Program-made: the position numbers and the translations under genes
Shown here: one piece after another, positions 39,045-47,467 of the stretch
Layout: every line of letters begins with the position of its first letter
How positions within the stretch are numbered: position 1 is the first letter of the stretch
Assembly: GCF_002135315.1 (NCBI RefSeq)
Contig: NZ_NEGA01000009.1
Coordinates: forward strand, 62,001 to 126,000
DNA: 64,000 bases
From: Acinetobacter sp. ANC 3903
GTDB taxonomy: Bacteria; Pseudomonadota; Gammaproteobacteria; Pseudomonadales; Moraxellaceae
Direction: 5' to 3'
Notes under the pieces: model-generated
Databases searched by the model: none
Seen by the model: the letters and a program-made list of their open reading frames with translations, nothing else
Told to the model about the DNA's origin: nothing

Positions 39045-39755
39045 ATGAATACTCTTCGATCTTCCGCTATTCCTGTTTCTGATCCGTCTGCGGGTTTACG
39101 CATCACGGAGATTTTTTATTCATTACAAGGTGAAGCCAATGCTGCGGGTTTGCCTACGGTTTTTATTCGTTTAACCGGTTGTCCTTTACGCTGCACCTAT
39201 TGTGACACCACCTATTCTTTTGAAGGTGGCGAGCGACAATCACTCGAAGATATTATTCAAACTACGCTCGATTTTAAAACCCCTTATATTTGTGTGACGG
39301 GTGGTGAACCACTGGCACAGCCTAATGCCCTGCCTTTGATGCAGCGTTTAGCTGACTTGGGCTGTGAAGTCTCACTTGAGACCAGTGGTGCTTTAGATGT
39401 GTCTAAAGTCGACCCGCGCGTTTCAAAAGTACTCGATTTAAAAACCCCGACTTCCGGTGAAGTTGCACGAAATTTGCTTAGTAATCTCGATCATTTAACC
39501 CCGCACGATCAAATCAAGTTTGTAATTTGTAACCGGGAAGATTATGAATGGTCAAAACAGCAGGTTGAACAATACCAACTCGCCGATAAAGTGAGTACCG
39601 TTTGGTTCTCGCCTGCTTTTGCGGTGGAAAAAGGTGCGGTACGCTTGCCTCAACTTGCCCGTGATTTAGCACAATGGATACTTGATGACCATCTCCCTGT
39701 TCGTTTCCAGTTGCAATTACATAAATTGCTGTGGAACGATGAAACTGGTCGTTAA
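39045..39755 (+). CDS. queE: 7-carboxy-7-deazaguanine synthase
   Basis: QueE is the radical-SAM enzyme that contracts the ring of 6-carboxytetrahydropterin on the way to queuosine. The 236-residue protein has the cluster motif C46-C50-C53 (GCPLRCTYC), the N-terminal [22 protein letters not shown] and the SAM-contacting TGGEPLAQ. It is followed by queC after 38 bases. Confidence 0.95.
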   Translation: MNTLRSSAIPVSDPSAGLRITEIFYSLQGEANAAGLPTVFIRLTGCPLRCTYCDTTYSFEGGERQSLEDIIQTTLDFKTPYICVTGGEPLAQPNALPLMQRLADLGCEVSLETSGALDVSKVDPRVSKVLDLKTPTSGEVARNLLSNLDHLTPHDQIKFVICNREDYEWSKQQVEQYQLADKVSTVWFSPAFAVEKGAVRLPQLARDLAQWILDDHLPVRFQLQLHKLLWNDETGR

Positions 39756-39793
39756 TCTATTTTTGTTCTTACTTATTTTTTGGAGATTTTGAT

Positions 39794-40465
39794 ATGCGCC
39801 CTCGTGCCATAGTTTTATTATCTGGCGGCTTAGATTCAACAACCTGTTTGGCTTGGGCGCAAGCACGTTATGAATGTATTGCTTTAAGTTTCATGTATGG
39901 TCAACGTTCAACCACCGAACTGGATGCAGCTAGAGCATTAACACAACGTGCTGGTGTAGAACATCGTGTCATTAATATTGATTTGGGTAATTTGGGCGGC
40001 TCTGCGTTAACCGACCATAGCATTGATGTACCAGAGCATGAACAAGAGGGTATTCCTGTAACTTATGTTCCAGCACGTAACACAATATTTCTTTCTTATG
40101 CACTCGCAGCTGCCGAAGTCTTTGGTGCAGAAGCGATTGTCATTGGCATCAATGCCGTTGATTATTCAGGTTATCCTGACTGTCGCCCTGAATTTATTGA
40201 GGCTTTTGCCAACATGGCGCGCCTGGCAACCAAGGTGGGTGTAGAAGGAAAACCTCTTAAATTTGAAACACCTCTGTTACATTTATCTAAAGGAAATATC
40301 ATTCGCTTAGGTATAGAACATGGCGTAGACTATAGTCAAACGGTGTCTTGCTACCAAGCAGACGACCAAGGACGTGCTTGTGGTAAATGCGATAGCTGCC
40401 GCTTACGTAAACAAGGTTTTGCTGATGCGGGTATCGCCGATCCGACACGTTATATACCGTCATAA
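39794..40465 (+). CDS. queC: 7-cyano-7-deazaguanine synthase
   Basis: QueC converts 7-carboxy-7-deazaguanine to preQ0 with ATP and ammonia. The 223-residue protein has the PP-loop SGGLDSTT (10-17), the [13 protein letters not shown] stretch, [17 protein letters not shown], and the C-terminal zinc-binding cysteines in [25 protein letters not shown] site precedes the ATG. Confidence 0.97.
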   Translation: MRPRAIVLLSGGLDSTTCLAWAQARYECIALSFMYGQRSTTELDAARALTQRAGVEHRVINIDLGNLGGSALTDHSIDVPEHEQEGIPVTYVPARNTIFLSYALAAAEVFGAEAIVIGINAVDYSGYPDCRPEFIEAFANMARLATKVGVEGKPLKFETPLLHLSKGNIIRLGIEHGVDYSQTVSCYQADDQGRACGKCDSCRLRKQGFADAGIADPTRYIPS

Positions 40466-40478
40466 CAGGGTACAGTAC

Positions 40479-40892
40479 ATGAAAAATTTGAAGTCAAACA
40501 TTATTCTTTCTACATTGGTTTCTGCGGTTGCATTAATGGCTACTGCTTCAAATGCAGCTGAAACAAATAAGCTTCAAGAAGCTTATAAAAGCACTAATGT
40601 AAAATCTGCTTTAATTAATGTTTGTAAAGAAGAAACTGGCAAAAGTAAAAAACTTAGCTCATCTGAAGTAAGCAAATACTGTACTTGTGCAGTTGAAGCC
40701 GATGGCCGCTTAACCAATGCACAAAAATGGGAAATCCAAAGTACCATTAACCAAAAGAAAAGCCCTGCAACTTTAGCTTTTGTACAAAAACAAAATAAAG
40801 ACTTACAAGCTTGTTTCGGCCCACAATTGACCGGCAAACTTAAAAGCTTGACTGAAGAAGCAATGAAATCTGCTCAACAACCTAAAAAATAA
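40479..40892 (+). CDS. Small secreted protein of unknown function
   Basis: A 137-residue precursor with signal peptide MKNLKSNIILSTLVSAVALMATASNA. The mature ~110 residues are Lys-rich with four Cys (VCKEET, YCTCAV, QACFG), likely paired in the periplasm, and largely helical. It starts 13 bases after queC, so it may ride on that transcript, but nothing links it to queuosine. I do not recognise a named family. Confidence 0.72.
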   Translation: MKNLKSNIILSTLVSAVALMATASNAAETNKLQEAYKSTNVKSALINVCKEETGKSKKLSSSEVSKYCTCAVEADGRLTNAQKWEIQSTINQKKSPATLAFVQKQNKDLQACFGPQLTGKLKSLTEEAMKSAQQPKK

Positions 40893-40909
40893 GTTGGTTT
40901 AGATTGAAT

Positions 40910-40937
40910 AAAAGCCTGCATCGTTGCAGGCTTTTTT
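40910..40937 (+). terminator. Terminator of queC and the secreted protein gene
   Basis: AAAAGCCTGCA / TGCAGGCTTTT, an 11-bp stem with a TCGT tetraloop, followed by T-run. Confidence 0.9.
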
Positions 40938-41046
40938 ATGGTTAAAATTTATATCCCAACTTCAGCATAAGCAGGGCTAAATTCGCTATCATGTCAGCAT
41001 AAACTTAAGATCAATATGATAAATTCGACTTGATAAGGATCCACAC

Positions 41047-41505
41047 ATGTCTGCTATTACGCTGCCCAATCAAAGCTTCCCAACCACAAGCGGTGAAATT
41101 AACCTGACTGAAATACCGACCGAATGGCTGATTGTGTATTTTTATCCTAAAGATTCTACCCCGGGCTGTACTACACAGGCGATCGGTTTTTCCTGCCTGA
41201 AAGACCAGTTTGATGCCTTGAATACTACAATTTTAGGTATTTCGCGTGACTCGGTTAAAGCGCATCAAAACTTTACCGAAAAACAAAATTTGACTATTAA
41301 TCTGATTAGCGACAAAGAAGAAGTTCTGTGCAATCTTTTTGATGTGATTAAAGAAAAGAACATGTATGGCAAACAAGTGATGGGTATTGAGCGTTCAACC
41401 TTTATTTTCCATAACGGCAAACTGCTAAAAGAATACCGTAAGGTCAAAGCTGCAGGCCATGCAGAACAGGTGCTTGAAGACTTGAAAGCTCTGCAAGCCG
41501 CTTAA
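41047..41505 (+). CDS. Bcp/PrxQ-type peroxiredoxin
   Basis: A 152-residue thioredoxin-fold peroxidase. The peroxidatic cysteine is C41 in YFYPKDSTPGCTTQA. The usual resolving cysteine five residues later is replaced by Ile46; another cysteine lies at C50 instead. The protein may therefore use a partner thiol or the shifted cysteine. RSTFIFHNGKLLKEYRKVKAAGHAEQVL is the standard C-terminal part. It is a single gene with AAGGATCC upstream and its own terminator. Confidence 0.9.
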   Translation: MSAITLPNQSFPTTSGEINLTEIPTEWLIVYFYPKDSTPGCTTQAIGFSCLKDQFDALNTTILGISRDSVKAHQNFTEKQNLTINLISDKEEVLCNLFDVIKEKNMYGKQVMGIERSTFIFHNGKLLKEYRKVKAAGHAEQVLEDLKALQAA

Positions 41506-41516
41506 TTTTCCCCTAT

Positions 41517-41562
41517 AAAAAAGGCATGATTTTAACTAGAAATAGTATTGCTCATGCCTTTT
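41517..41562. terminator. Bidirectional terminator after the peroxiredoxin gene
   Basis: AAAAGGCATGA / TCATGCCTTTT, an 11-bp stem with a 22-base loop, between convergent genes. Confidence 0.72.
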
Positions 41563-41577
41563 GTGTTGTGCATCTAC

Positions 41578-42177
41578 TTATTTCAATAAGGAAATGGCAA
41601 TAGACCACATCACGCAGCCAATTATTAGATCCAGTATTTTCCAGGCTTGTGGGCGTTGAAAAATCAGTTGCAAATAACGTGCTGCATAGCCCAAGCTAAA
41701 AAAGAACAGGAATGATGCACTGATTGCCCCTAGGGCAAAATACAGTTGCGTGTCTGGATATTGGGTCGAGACTGAGCCGAGTAACACCACTGTATCCAGG
41801 TACACATGCGGGTTCAGCCAGGTTAAGCCTAAACAAATCAACAAGACCTTCCATAAACAAGGCACATCATCTTGAGTAACATCTAAATGCTGCTCACCTT
41901 TCCAGGCCTGATGAAAATGTTGTGCCCCATATATCAACAGGAAAGTCGCACCCAAATACTTGGCAATATTCAGCCAATCCGGATGCAACAAGACCAGTTC
42001 TGAAAAACCCAGTACTCCTACTGAAATCAATATTGCATCAGACAAGGCACAACATAGGCACACGGCAAAAATATGTTGCTGTTTGATCCCTTGTTTCAAT
42101 ACAAAAGCATTTTGTGCACCAATCACCACAATCAGGCTTAAAGCCATGGCAAAACCATGTAAGGCACTATTTAACAT
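41578..42177 (-). CDS. argO: LysE/ArgO family amino acid exporter
   Basis: A 199-residue protein with six membrane segments and the LysE signature GAQNAFVLKQGIKQQH near residue 20, plus LTWLNPHVYLDTVVLLGS in the middle. ArgO/LysE exports arginine or lysine. It is divergent from a LysR regulator of the ArgP type across a ~120-base gap, the standard regulator-target pairing, which supports the name. Substrate is inferred. Confidence 0.87.
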   Translation of the reverse strand: MLNSALHGFAMALSLIVVIGAQNAFVLKQGIKQQHIFAVCLCCALSDAILISVGVLGFSELVLLHPDWLNIAKYLGATFLLIYGAQHFHQAWKGEQHLDVTQDDVPCLWKVLLICLGLTWLNPHVYLDTVVLLGSVSTQYPDTQLYFALGAISASFLFFFSLGYAARYLQLIFQRPQAWKILDLIIGCVMWSIAISLLK

Positions 42178-42295
42178 AGGTACTAAATCTTAAAAATAAT
42201 TCACAAATCCTGTGGTAAATTATCCCAGCTTAAAGCTCAAATTAAGTATGATTAAGAAAATATCAATCTTACTTAATTTTTCTTAGGTTATTGCC

Positions 42296-43186
42296 ATGCT
42301 CTCAAGTAAATCCTGTGAAGCTTTTCTTGCCGTTGCTGAATCCGGCAGTTTTGACGAAGCTGCACAGCGACTGTGTATTACCGCTTCTGCAGTCACCTTG
42401 CGGGTGCAGGCTTTGGAAAAAGATTTGGGACAGATTTTATTGCTGCGCGAACGTCCCTGCCGGGTGACGCAAGCCGGTCAAAAGCTGTTAGAACATTTAC
42501 AGCATCAACGCCTACGTGAACAGAATCTGTTACAACAGTTCATGGGGCAATCCAGCCAGCATGAGTTTCATCAATTCAGTATTGCCACCAATGCCGACTC
42601 TTTATCGACCTGGCTACTTAAAGTCCTGCAAAGCACATTGATTGAGCAAAAGATTGCGCTAAAACTGTCTCTGGATGATCAGACCCAAACTCATCAGCTG
42701 CTGGAAACCGGTTTGGTCAATGCCTGCATCTCGACCGAATCCACTGCCATGAAGGGCTGTGAAGTGCATTACTTGGGGCAGATGACTTACCGTATGGTGG
42801 CAACAGCTTCTTTTGTAGAAAAGTGGTTTAAAGATGGAATTCACCGTGATACTTTAAGACATGCTCCAGCCATTATTTTCAATGGTAAAGATTTAATGCA
42901 TCATCAGGTGATCCTGAACTTGTTTGGTCTGAACCAGCAAAGCTATCCGCATTATTTTATTCCCTCCTCGACTGCTTTTGTAGAAGCAGTACATTTGGGT
43001 TTAGGCTTTGGTTTAGTGCCGCAATATCAAATGGGTGATGATCTTCAAACCGGGAAATTGATTGAAGTGATTCCAGATGCCAAAACCGAGATGAAACTGT
43101 ATTGGCATCACTGGAAGCAGCAATCTGCGCTATTACAACAATTGACGCTAGACTTGCTGGAAAATGCACCACATCACATGAATTAA
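42296..43186 (+). CDS. argP: LysR regulator ArgP/IciA type
   Basis: A 296-residue LysR regulator. The N-terminal winged helix (SCEAFLAVAESGSFDEAAQRLCITASAVTLRVQALEKDLGQILLLRERPCRVTQAGQ) carries the CRVTQAGQ ending typical of ArgP, where most LysR proteins have a different wing. The ligand domain follows. Its position, divergent from argO, indicates that it senses basic amino acids and controls export. Confidence 0.88.
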   Translation: MLSSKSCEAFLAVAESGSFDEAAQRLCITASAVTLRVQALEKDLGQILLLRERPCRVTQAGQKLLEHLQHQRLREQNLLQQFMGQSSQHEFHQFSIATNADSLSTWLLKVLQSTLIEQKIALKLSLDDQTQTHQLLETGLVNACISTESTAMKGCEVHYLGQMTYRMVATASFVEKWFKDGIHRDTLRHAPAIIFNGKDLMHHQVILNLFGLNQQSYPHYFIPSSTAFVEAVHLGLGFGLVPQYQMGDDLQTGKLIEVIPDAKTEMKLYWHHWKQQSALLQQLTLDLLENAPHHMN

Positions 43187-43231
43187 AAACAACCCGATCC
43201 ACAGAAACTGGTTTCAGATAGATATGCTGTG

Positions 43232-43810
43232 TTATTTGGGCTGCCACTGGCCAAAGACCTCAATATTGACTTTTTCCCCTATGCCGCCGAAGGCTTTTTT
43301 CATACCAAAGTCACTGCGTTTAACCACTGTTTTAGCTTCAACATCCATCAGCTGGGGATTGGTTGGATTGGGTTTTAAAAGGGTATCCAGAACTACCGGC
43401 TGGGTCACGCCACGCAAGGATAAATCCCCTTTTATGCTGTAATGATTATTGCCTAAAGCGATAAATTGATGGCTGGTAAATGTTGCAGTCTGGTATTTTT
43501 CAGCATAAAAAAAATCTTCACCCAAAATTAAATTTCTGAGCGATGGCTTGGTCAGACTCAAGCTATTCACATTCAATACAAACTGGGCAGAAGCATTTTG
43601 TGGGGCTGCGAGATCAAAGCTCATACTGGACTGAACCTGTTCAAATTTGCCTTTTACGATCGAAAAGCCCATCGACTTGATATCAAAACCAACATGCGTT
43701 GCTGGCGTGAGAGACCACTGCTGGGTATTGGCATGCGCGTTGATCGCGTTAATATTTAAGCTGAGGACAGCCGTAATGAAGATACATTTCAAACTTGTGT
43801 TGAGGTTCAT
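43232..43810 (-). CDS. YceI family periplasmic protein, copy 1
   Basis: A 192-residue precursor with signal peptide (MNLNTSLKCIFITAVLSLNINAINAHA) and the YceI lipocalin-like barrel: WSLTPATHVGFDIKSMGFSIVKGKFEQV, LSLRGVTQPVVLDTLL and RSDFGMKKAFGGIGEKVNIEV. YceI proteins bind polyisoprenoids or amphiphilic molecules. The start is supported by AGGAG. It is a diverged paralogue of the gene at 44132 and follows a truncated nadM copy. Confidence 0.9.
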   Translation of the reverse strand: MNLNTSLKCIFITAVLSLNINAINAHANTQQWSLTPATHVGFDIKSMGFSIVKGKFEQVQSSMSFDLAAPQNASAQFVLNVNSLSLTKPSLRNLILGEDFFYAEKYQTATFTSHQFIALGNNHYSIKGDLSLRGVTQPVVLDTLLKPNPTNPQLMDVEAKTVVKRSDFGMKKAFGGIGEKVNIEVFGQWQPK

Positions 43811-43867
43811 CTTACCCACTCCTGGATCGTTGCAATGGCTTGCCTCGACCTAGTAGCTTACTGAAGA

Positions 43868-44087
43868 TTATTCAAGATTGGTTTTATCTTGAGTCAGGTA
43901 TTTGTCCTGCAATTGTTGATAAATGGCCATTTTTTTAAATTTATGTAAAAACTCGCTGGTTCCGAGCGGAAAAGCAGATTCGATAATTTCACCATAGTAA
44001 TAGGCTTCACGTAGTGGCGTCGCTGAAATTACCCCAACCAGGCTTTCCAGTTCTACCATCTCCCATTCCAGGAAGAATTTTAGATCT
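43868..44087 (-). pseudogene. Truncated second copy of the nadM 3' end
   Basis: The open part (MVELESLVGVISATPLREAYYYGEI...) is nearly identical to residues ~118-189 of the intact NadM at 44742. It keeps the ISATPLR motif but lacks the whole N-terminal nucleotide-binding half (no GRFQPFHLAH). Homology begins just after a stop codon near 44087 (KFFLEWEMVELESL aligns with KLFPEWQMVELDSL). It is a leftover of a tandem duplication; a functional enzyme is impossible. Confidence 0.85.
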
Positions 44088-44131
44088 TAAGACAATTTTC
44101 TTAAAATGGTCCAATTAAAAATATATTTATA

Positions 44132-44698
44132 TTATATAGCTTTCCATTGCCCAATCAGATGAATACTCACTTTCTCACCCACACCCGTACTCGCTTTTTT
44201 CATGCCAAAATCCGAGCGGTTAATCACGGTAGTTGATTTTACATCGAGCAGATTTGGATTGTTGTTGTTGGGCGTTAAGATGGTATCAAACACAACTGGA
44301 CGGGTGATGCCACGCAAGGTCAGATTTCCCCGAATCCAATATCTGTTGGTAGCATGCGGTTTAAACTGGGTACTTTTAAAATTCACTGTTTTATAGCGTG
44401 AGGCATGAAACAGCTCCTCACCCATAATCATATTTTTTAAACTTGGTTTGGATACATTCATGCTATCCACCTGCATGCTAAATTCCGTCGAAGCCTGTTG
44501 CAGTTTTTGTGGATCAAACTGCATTGTTGCCTTAAACTGCTGAAAACTCCCCTTCACTACAGTCAAGCCCAATGAGTTAATGCTAAAGCCTACATCACTT
44601 TTAGGCGTCAAGCTCCAGCTCTTGGCATAAGAGGCTGACATACACACAGCTGAGAGACATCCTGCATAAACAATATTTTTTAAGAATAGATTCATCAT
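44132..44698 (-). CDS. YceI family periplasmic protein, copy 2
   Basis: A 188-residue precursor, signal peptide MMNLFLKNIVYAGCLSAVCMSASYA, then the YceI barrel (WSLTPKSDVGFSINSLGLTVVKGSFQQF, LTLRGITRPVVFDTIL, RSDFGMKKASTGVGEKVSI). The start is chosen from AGGGAG seven bases upstream. It lies ~40 bases downstream of intact nadM, the same order as in the damaged copy to its left. Confidence 0.9.
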   Translation of the reverse strand: MMNLFLKNIVYAGCLSAVCMSASYAKSWSLTPKSDVGFSINSLGLTVVKGSFQQFKATMQFDPQKLQQASTEFSMQVDSMNVSKPSLKNMIMGEELFHASRYKTVNFKSTQFKPHATNRYWIRGNLTLRGITRPVVFDTILTPNNNNPNLLDVKSTTVINRSDFGMKKASTGVGEKVSIHLIGQWKAI

Positions 44699-44741
44699 GT
44701 TGCTCCCTAACAATTAAATGAACTCAATACTTAAAACAGCT

Positions 44742-45311
44742 TCAGCTCAGATTTGTTTTATCGTTCATTGCAAACTTATGTGCCAATTGTTGATAAGTCT
44801 CAGTATTTTGAAACTTATGTAAAAACTCGCTGGTTCCGAGTGGAAAAGCCGATTCGATAATTTCACCACGGTAATAAGCTTCACGTAGTGGCGTTGCTGA
44901 AATTGCCCCGACCAGGCTGTCCAGTTCTACCATCTGCCATTCCGGGAACAGCTTCAGATAATAGGAAGATTCATCTTTAAAGTGACCAATTAATCCGACT
45001 TTCGCTTCGGGCTCGACTACGCCAGTGACCAAAGATTGCACCAGTTGTTGCCATTTTTGATCGTCATACACATCAATCACATGCACAAACTTGATCCGCT
45101 GTTGATCTGCTTCTGAAAAGTTGGACAAAATCATCTGTTCACGCTCGGAAGCACTAAACGGATTTTTAATATTGCGTTCATTCTGTGCCGAGCCCAAAGC
45201 CAGAATCACATTCTGGCTTTGCTGCAATGCAATTTTAATGGTTTGCATATGTGCCAGATGAAAGGGCTGAAAGCGACCAATGAAAACCAGATAATCAAAT
45301 GTATAGTTCAT
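44742..45311 (-). CDS. nadM: Nicotinamide/nicotinate-nucleotide adenylyltransferase (NadM type)
   Basis: A 189-residue nucleotidyltransferase with the adenylylation motif GRFQPFHLAH (12-21) and the second signature ISATPLR (137-143), which together form the NMN/ATP site of the NadM family. It should make NAD from NMN and ATP. NadM enzymes of some relatives are fused to a Nudix hydrolase; here only the transferase domain exists. It is first in the nadM-yceI unit. Confidence 0.88.
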   Translation of the reverse strand: MNYTFDYLVFIGRFQPFHLAHMQTIKIALQQSQNVILALGSAQNERNIKNPFSASEREQMILSNFSEADQQRIKFVHVIDVYDDQKWQQLVQSLVTGVVEPEAKVGLIGHFKDESSYYLKLFPEWQMVELDSLVGAISATPLREAYYRGEIIESAFPLGTSEFLHKFQNTETYQQLAHKFAMNDKTNLS

Positions 45312-45386
45312 AACGGTTCAAATTTTTTATGACTCGTGAGTTGTGCCGCTAAAATAAATATGCGACATAATAAACGCCATAAAATC

Positions 45387-45406
45387 AAATTAAATTAAAT
45401 TAAATT
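45387..45406 (+). repeat. (AAATT)4 microsatellite
   Basis: Four perfect tandem copies of AAATT about 20 bases before the start codon of the enoyl-CoA hydratase gene, within its promoter or leader. Slipped-strand changes here could alter promoter spacing; this is inference. Confidence 0.7.
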
Positions 45407-45425
45407 TTAAAGCAAGGATAGTACG

Positions 45426-46226
45426 ATGACACTGAGCTGTATTCAACAACCACATCAACATTTGAATGCGAATTTAGAGCATGGGGTGCTTACCTTAGCC
45501 ATTAATCGTCCGGAAGCTAAAAATGCCTTGTACGGCGAGCTGTATCTAAAAATTGCTCAGGCACTGGATGAAGCCGATCAGGATAAAGAGGTTCGCGTGG
45601 TGATTTTGCGTGGTTCGGATGCCGACTTCAGTGCCGGTAACGACATGCAGGATTTCATGAAGTTTATCCAGACCCCTCTTGCAGGTAAAGCCGGTGATGC
45701 CCCTCCATTTGTTGTACTCAAATCAGCTGCAAAATTTTCCAAGCCTTTAATTGCAGCAGTGCGCGGTGTTGCCATTGGCATTGGGGTGACCATTTTACTG
45801 CATGCTGACCTGGTCTATAGTGATGCTACTGCCCTGTTCCAGATTCCATTTGTCAGTCTGGGACTTTCTCCTGAAGGTGCTTCAAGCAAACTGTTAATCC
45901 AGCAAGCGGGTTATCATAAAGCAGCAGAGTTACTATTCACCGCGCAAAAATTTAACAGCGAAAAAGCCTTGAGTGCTGGAATTGTAAATAGTATTGAAGA
46001 TGACGTTTATGCTACTGCACTGAAACAGGCACAAACTCTGGCTGCACTTCCTCTAGCGTCGATCAAACAGACCAAAGCCTTAATGAAGCACAATCTTGAA
46101 GAAATTATTGGCTGTATTGATGATGAAGCTGAAATCTTTATGAAGCGTGTATCTTCACCTGAAATGGCTGAAGCGGTTGCTGCATTTATGCAAAAGCGTA
46201 AACCGGATTTTGCACAATTTAACTAA
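45426..46226 (+). CDS. Enoyl-CoA hydratase/isomerase family protein
   Basis: A 266-residue crotonase-fold protein. The two oxyanion-hole regions are visible (NRPEAKNALYGELY; SAGNDMQDFM and AAVRGVAIGIGVTILLHADLVYSD). The catalytic acid segment FVSLGLSPEGASSKLL fits an isomerase/hydratase of the PaaG/FadB side. It stands alone, with a ribosome site AAGGA, so its pathway is not clear. Confidence 0.88.
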   Translation: MTLSCIQQPHQHLNANLEHGVLTLAINRPEAKNALYGELYLKIAQALDEADQDKEVRVVILRGSDADFSAGNDMQDFMKFIQTPLAGKAGDAPPFVVLKSAAKFSKPLIAAVRGVAIGIGVTILLHADLVYSDATALFQIPFVSLGLSPEGASSKLLIQQAGYHKAAELLFTAQKFNSEKALSAGIVNSIEDDVYATALKQAQTLAALPLASIKQTKALMKHNLEEIIGCIDDEAEIFMKRVSSPEMAEAVAAFMQKRKPDFAQFN

Positions 46227-46243
46227 TTTTTTATAGTTAAATG

Positions 46244-46286
46244 AAAAGCCACTGAATACTGAATAATGACATTGTTCGGTGGCTTT
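46244..46286 (+). terminator. Terminator of the enoyl-CoA hydratase gene
   Basis: AAAGCCACTGAA / TTCGGTGGCTTT, a 12-base stem with one mismatch around an 18-base loop. The following T-run is short. Confidence 0.55.
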
Positions 46287-46336
46287 ATGCATTTTATAGA
46301 TATAAATTTTAAGCTTTAAAAGCTGAGTAAACAAAG

Positions 46337-47104
46337 ATGACCCAATCAAGCGAAACCCAAACTGAAAAGAAACGTTATTTTGAGCCAGCCCCAACAGATA
46401 TTGATGTTGAAAACTTTAAAAAAGTCGTACAAAGCCGTCGTTCTGTACGTAAATTTACGAAAAAACCCATTCCTGCAGAAGTACTGGATGACTGTTTAGA
46501 TTTGGCTTTGCTTGCCCCAAACTCATCCAATTTACAGCCTTGGATTTTTTATGTGGTGCAAAACTCTTCCAAAAAGAAACAGCTGGTCAAAGCCTGTTTA
46601 AGCCAGCTTGCAGCAAAAACAGCTTCGGAATTAATTGTTTGTGTGGCGCGTACCGACCGTATTGATGAAATGGCGAAAATGAACATTTCCGAGTTTCCAT
46701 TTCCTGAAGCACCTGCTGCTGTGCAGAAGTATTACAAGTTTATTCCATATAATTATAAAACGGGTTATTTCAATGCTCTGGGTAACTTTAAGAAAGTTGC
46801 TTTCAAAATTGCACGTACACTGGATAAGCAATTGCCAGTAACTGCTTTTAACCCGGCAGATGCAAAACTTTGGGCAAGCAAAACTACAGCGTTGGCTTGT
46901 GAAAATCTAGTTTTAGCGTTAAGAGCTTATGGTTTTGATAGCTGTATGATGGAAGGTTTTGATGAGCCGATGGTTCGTGAAATTCTGAAATTAAATGACG
47001 AACAGTATCCGGTCATGGTGATTGGTGCAGGTGAACGGGCTAAAGACGGCGTATTCTTCCCGCAATACCGTTTTGAGCGCGAGTTGTTTATTCAGAAGGT
47101 TTGA
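46337..47104 (+). CDS. Nitroreductase family protein
   Basis: A 255-residue FMN-dependent oxidoreductase. The N-terminal FMN-binding motif is VVQSRRSVRKFTKKPIPAEVLDDCLDLALLAPNSSNLQPW, followed by the KTTALACENLVLALRAYGFDSCMMEGFD region and the GAGERAKDGVFFPQYRF C terminus. Substrate is unknown. Its 3' untranslated region contains the first copy of the NGGA hairpin repeat. Confidence 0.9.
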   Translation: MTQSSETQTEKKRYFEPAPTDIDVENFKKVVQSRRSVRKFTKKPIPAEVLDDCLDLALLAPNSSNLQPWIFYVVQNSSKKKQLVKACLSQLAAKTASELIVCVARTDRIDEMAKMNISEFPFPEAPAAVQKYYKFIPYNYKTGYFNALGNFKKVAFKIARTLDKQLPVTAFNPADAKLWASKTTALACENLVLALRAYGFDSCMMEGFDEPMVREILKLNDEQYPVMVIGAGERAKDGVFFPQYRFERELFIQKV

Positions 47105-47151
47105 TGATCAATATTTTGAAAATTTAAATATCTAAATCTGATACGCATAAG

Positions 47152-47167
47152 GCGACATGGATGTCGC
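47152..47167 (+). repeat. NGGA-loop hairpin repeat, copy A (single hairpin)
   Basis: GCGACATGGATGTCGC: a perfect 6-bp stem GCGACA / TGTCGC with loop TGGA, extended by flanking ATAA / TTAT around a one-base bulge. It is identical to the first hairpin of copy B at 52329. It lies 48 bases after the nitroreductase stop and just before the truncated gene at 47201. The apex CA-TGGA-TG resembles a CsrA/RsmA binding site. Confidence 0.8.
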
Positions 47168-47200
47168 TTATTAGCTTAAGGTATATAAATATGCCATTAA

Positions 47201-47467
47201 TTTAAACAAATTCAAAAACATAACAATAACTTAAAATCCTCTCCTAACTGTAAATCTATAGAAATTATAGGAGGATGTAAGCCATTAACAGAATATCAAG
47301 ACTTAAAATCCAATGATAAAACAGGTACTGCAACTATTGTTTATGATCCAACCAAACAACGTGAAGCAATACAAACACAAAAATACCTAGACTGGATTAA
47401 AGCCAATTATGGAACCGTATTAACATTTATACCTAAGACAGGCGTTTATAATGGTCAAACTTATTAA
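47201..47467 (+). pseudogene. 5'-truncated gene, 3' end only
   Basis: An open frame of 88 codons without any ATG, GTG or TTG start at a plausible place (FKQIQKHNNN ... DPTKQREAIQTQKYL ... PKTGVYNGQTY), closed at 47465-47467. The product looks like the C-terminal end of a larger cytosolic or secreted protein (Cys, Lys and Thr rich). Its last 17 bases overlap the following lipoprotein gene, as in translationally coupled effector-immunity pairs. That reading is inference; I do not recognise the family. Confidence 0.6.
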
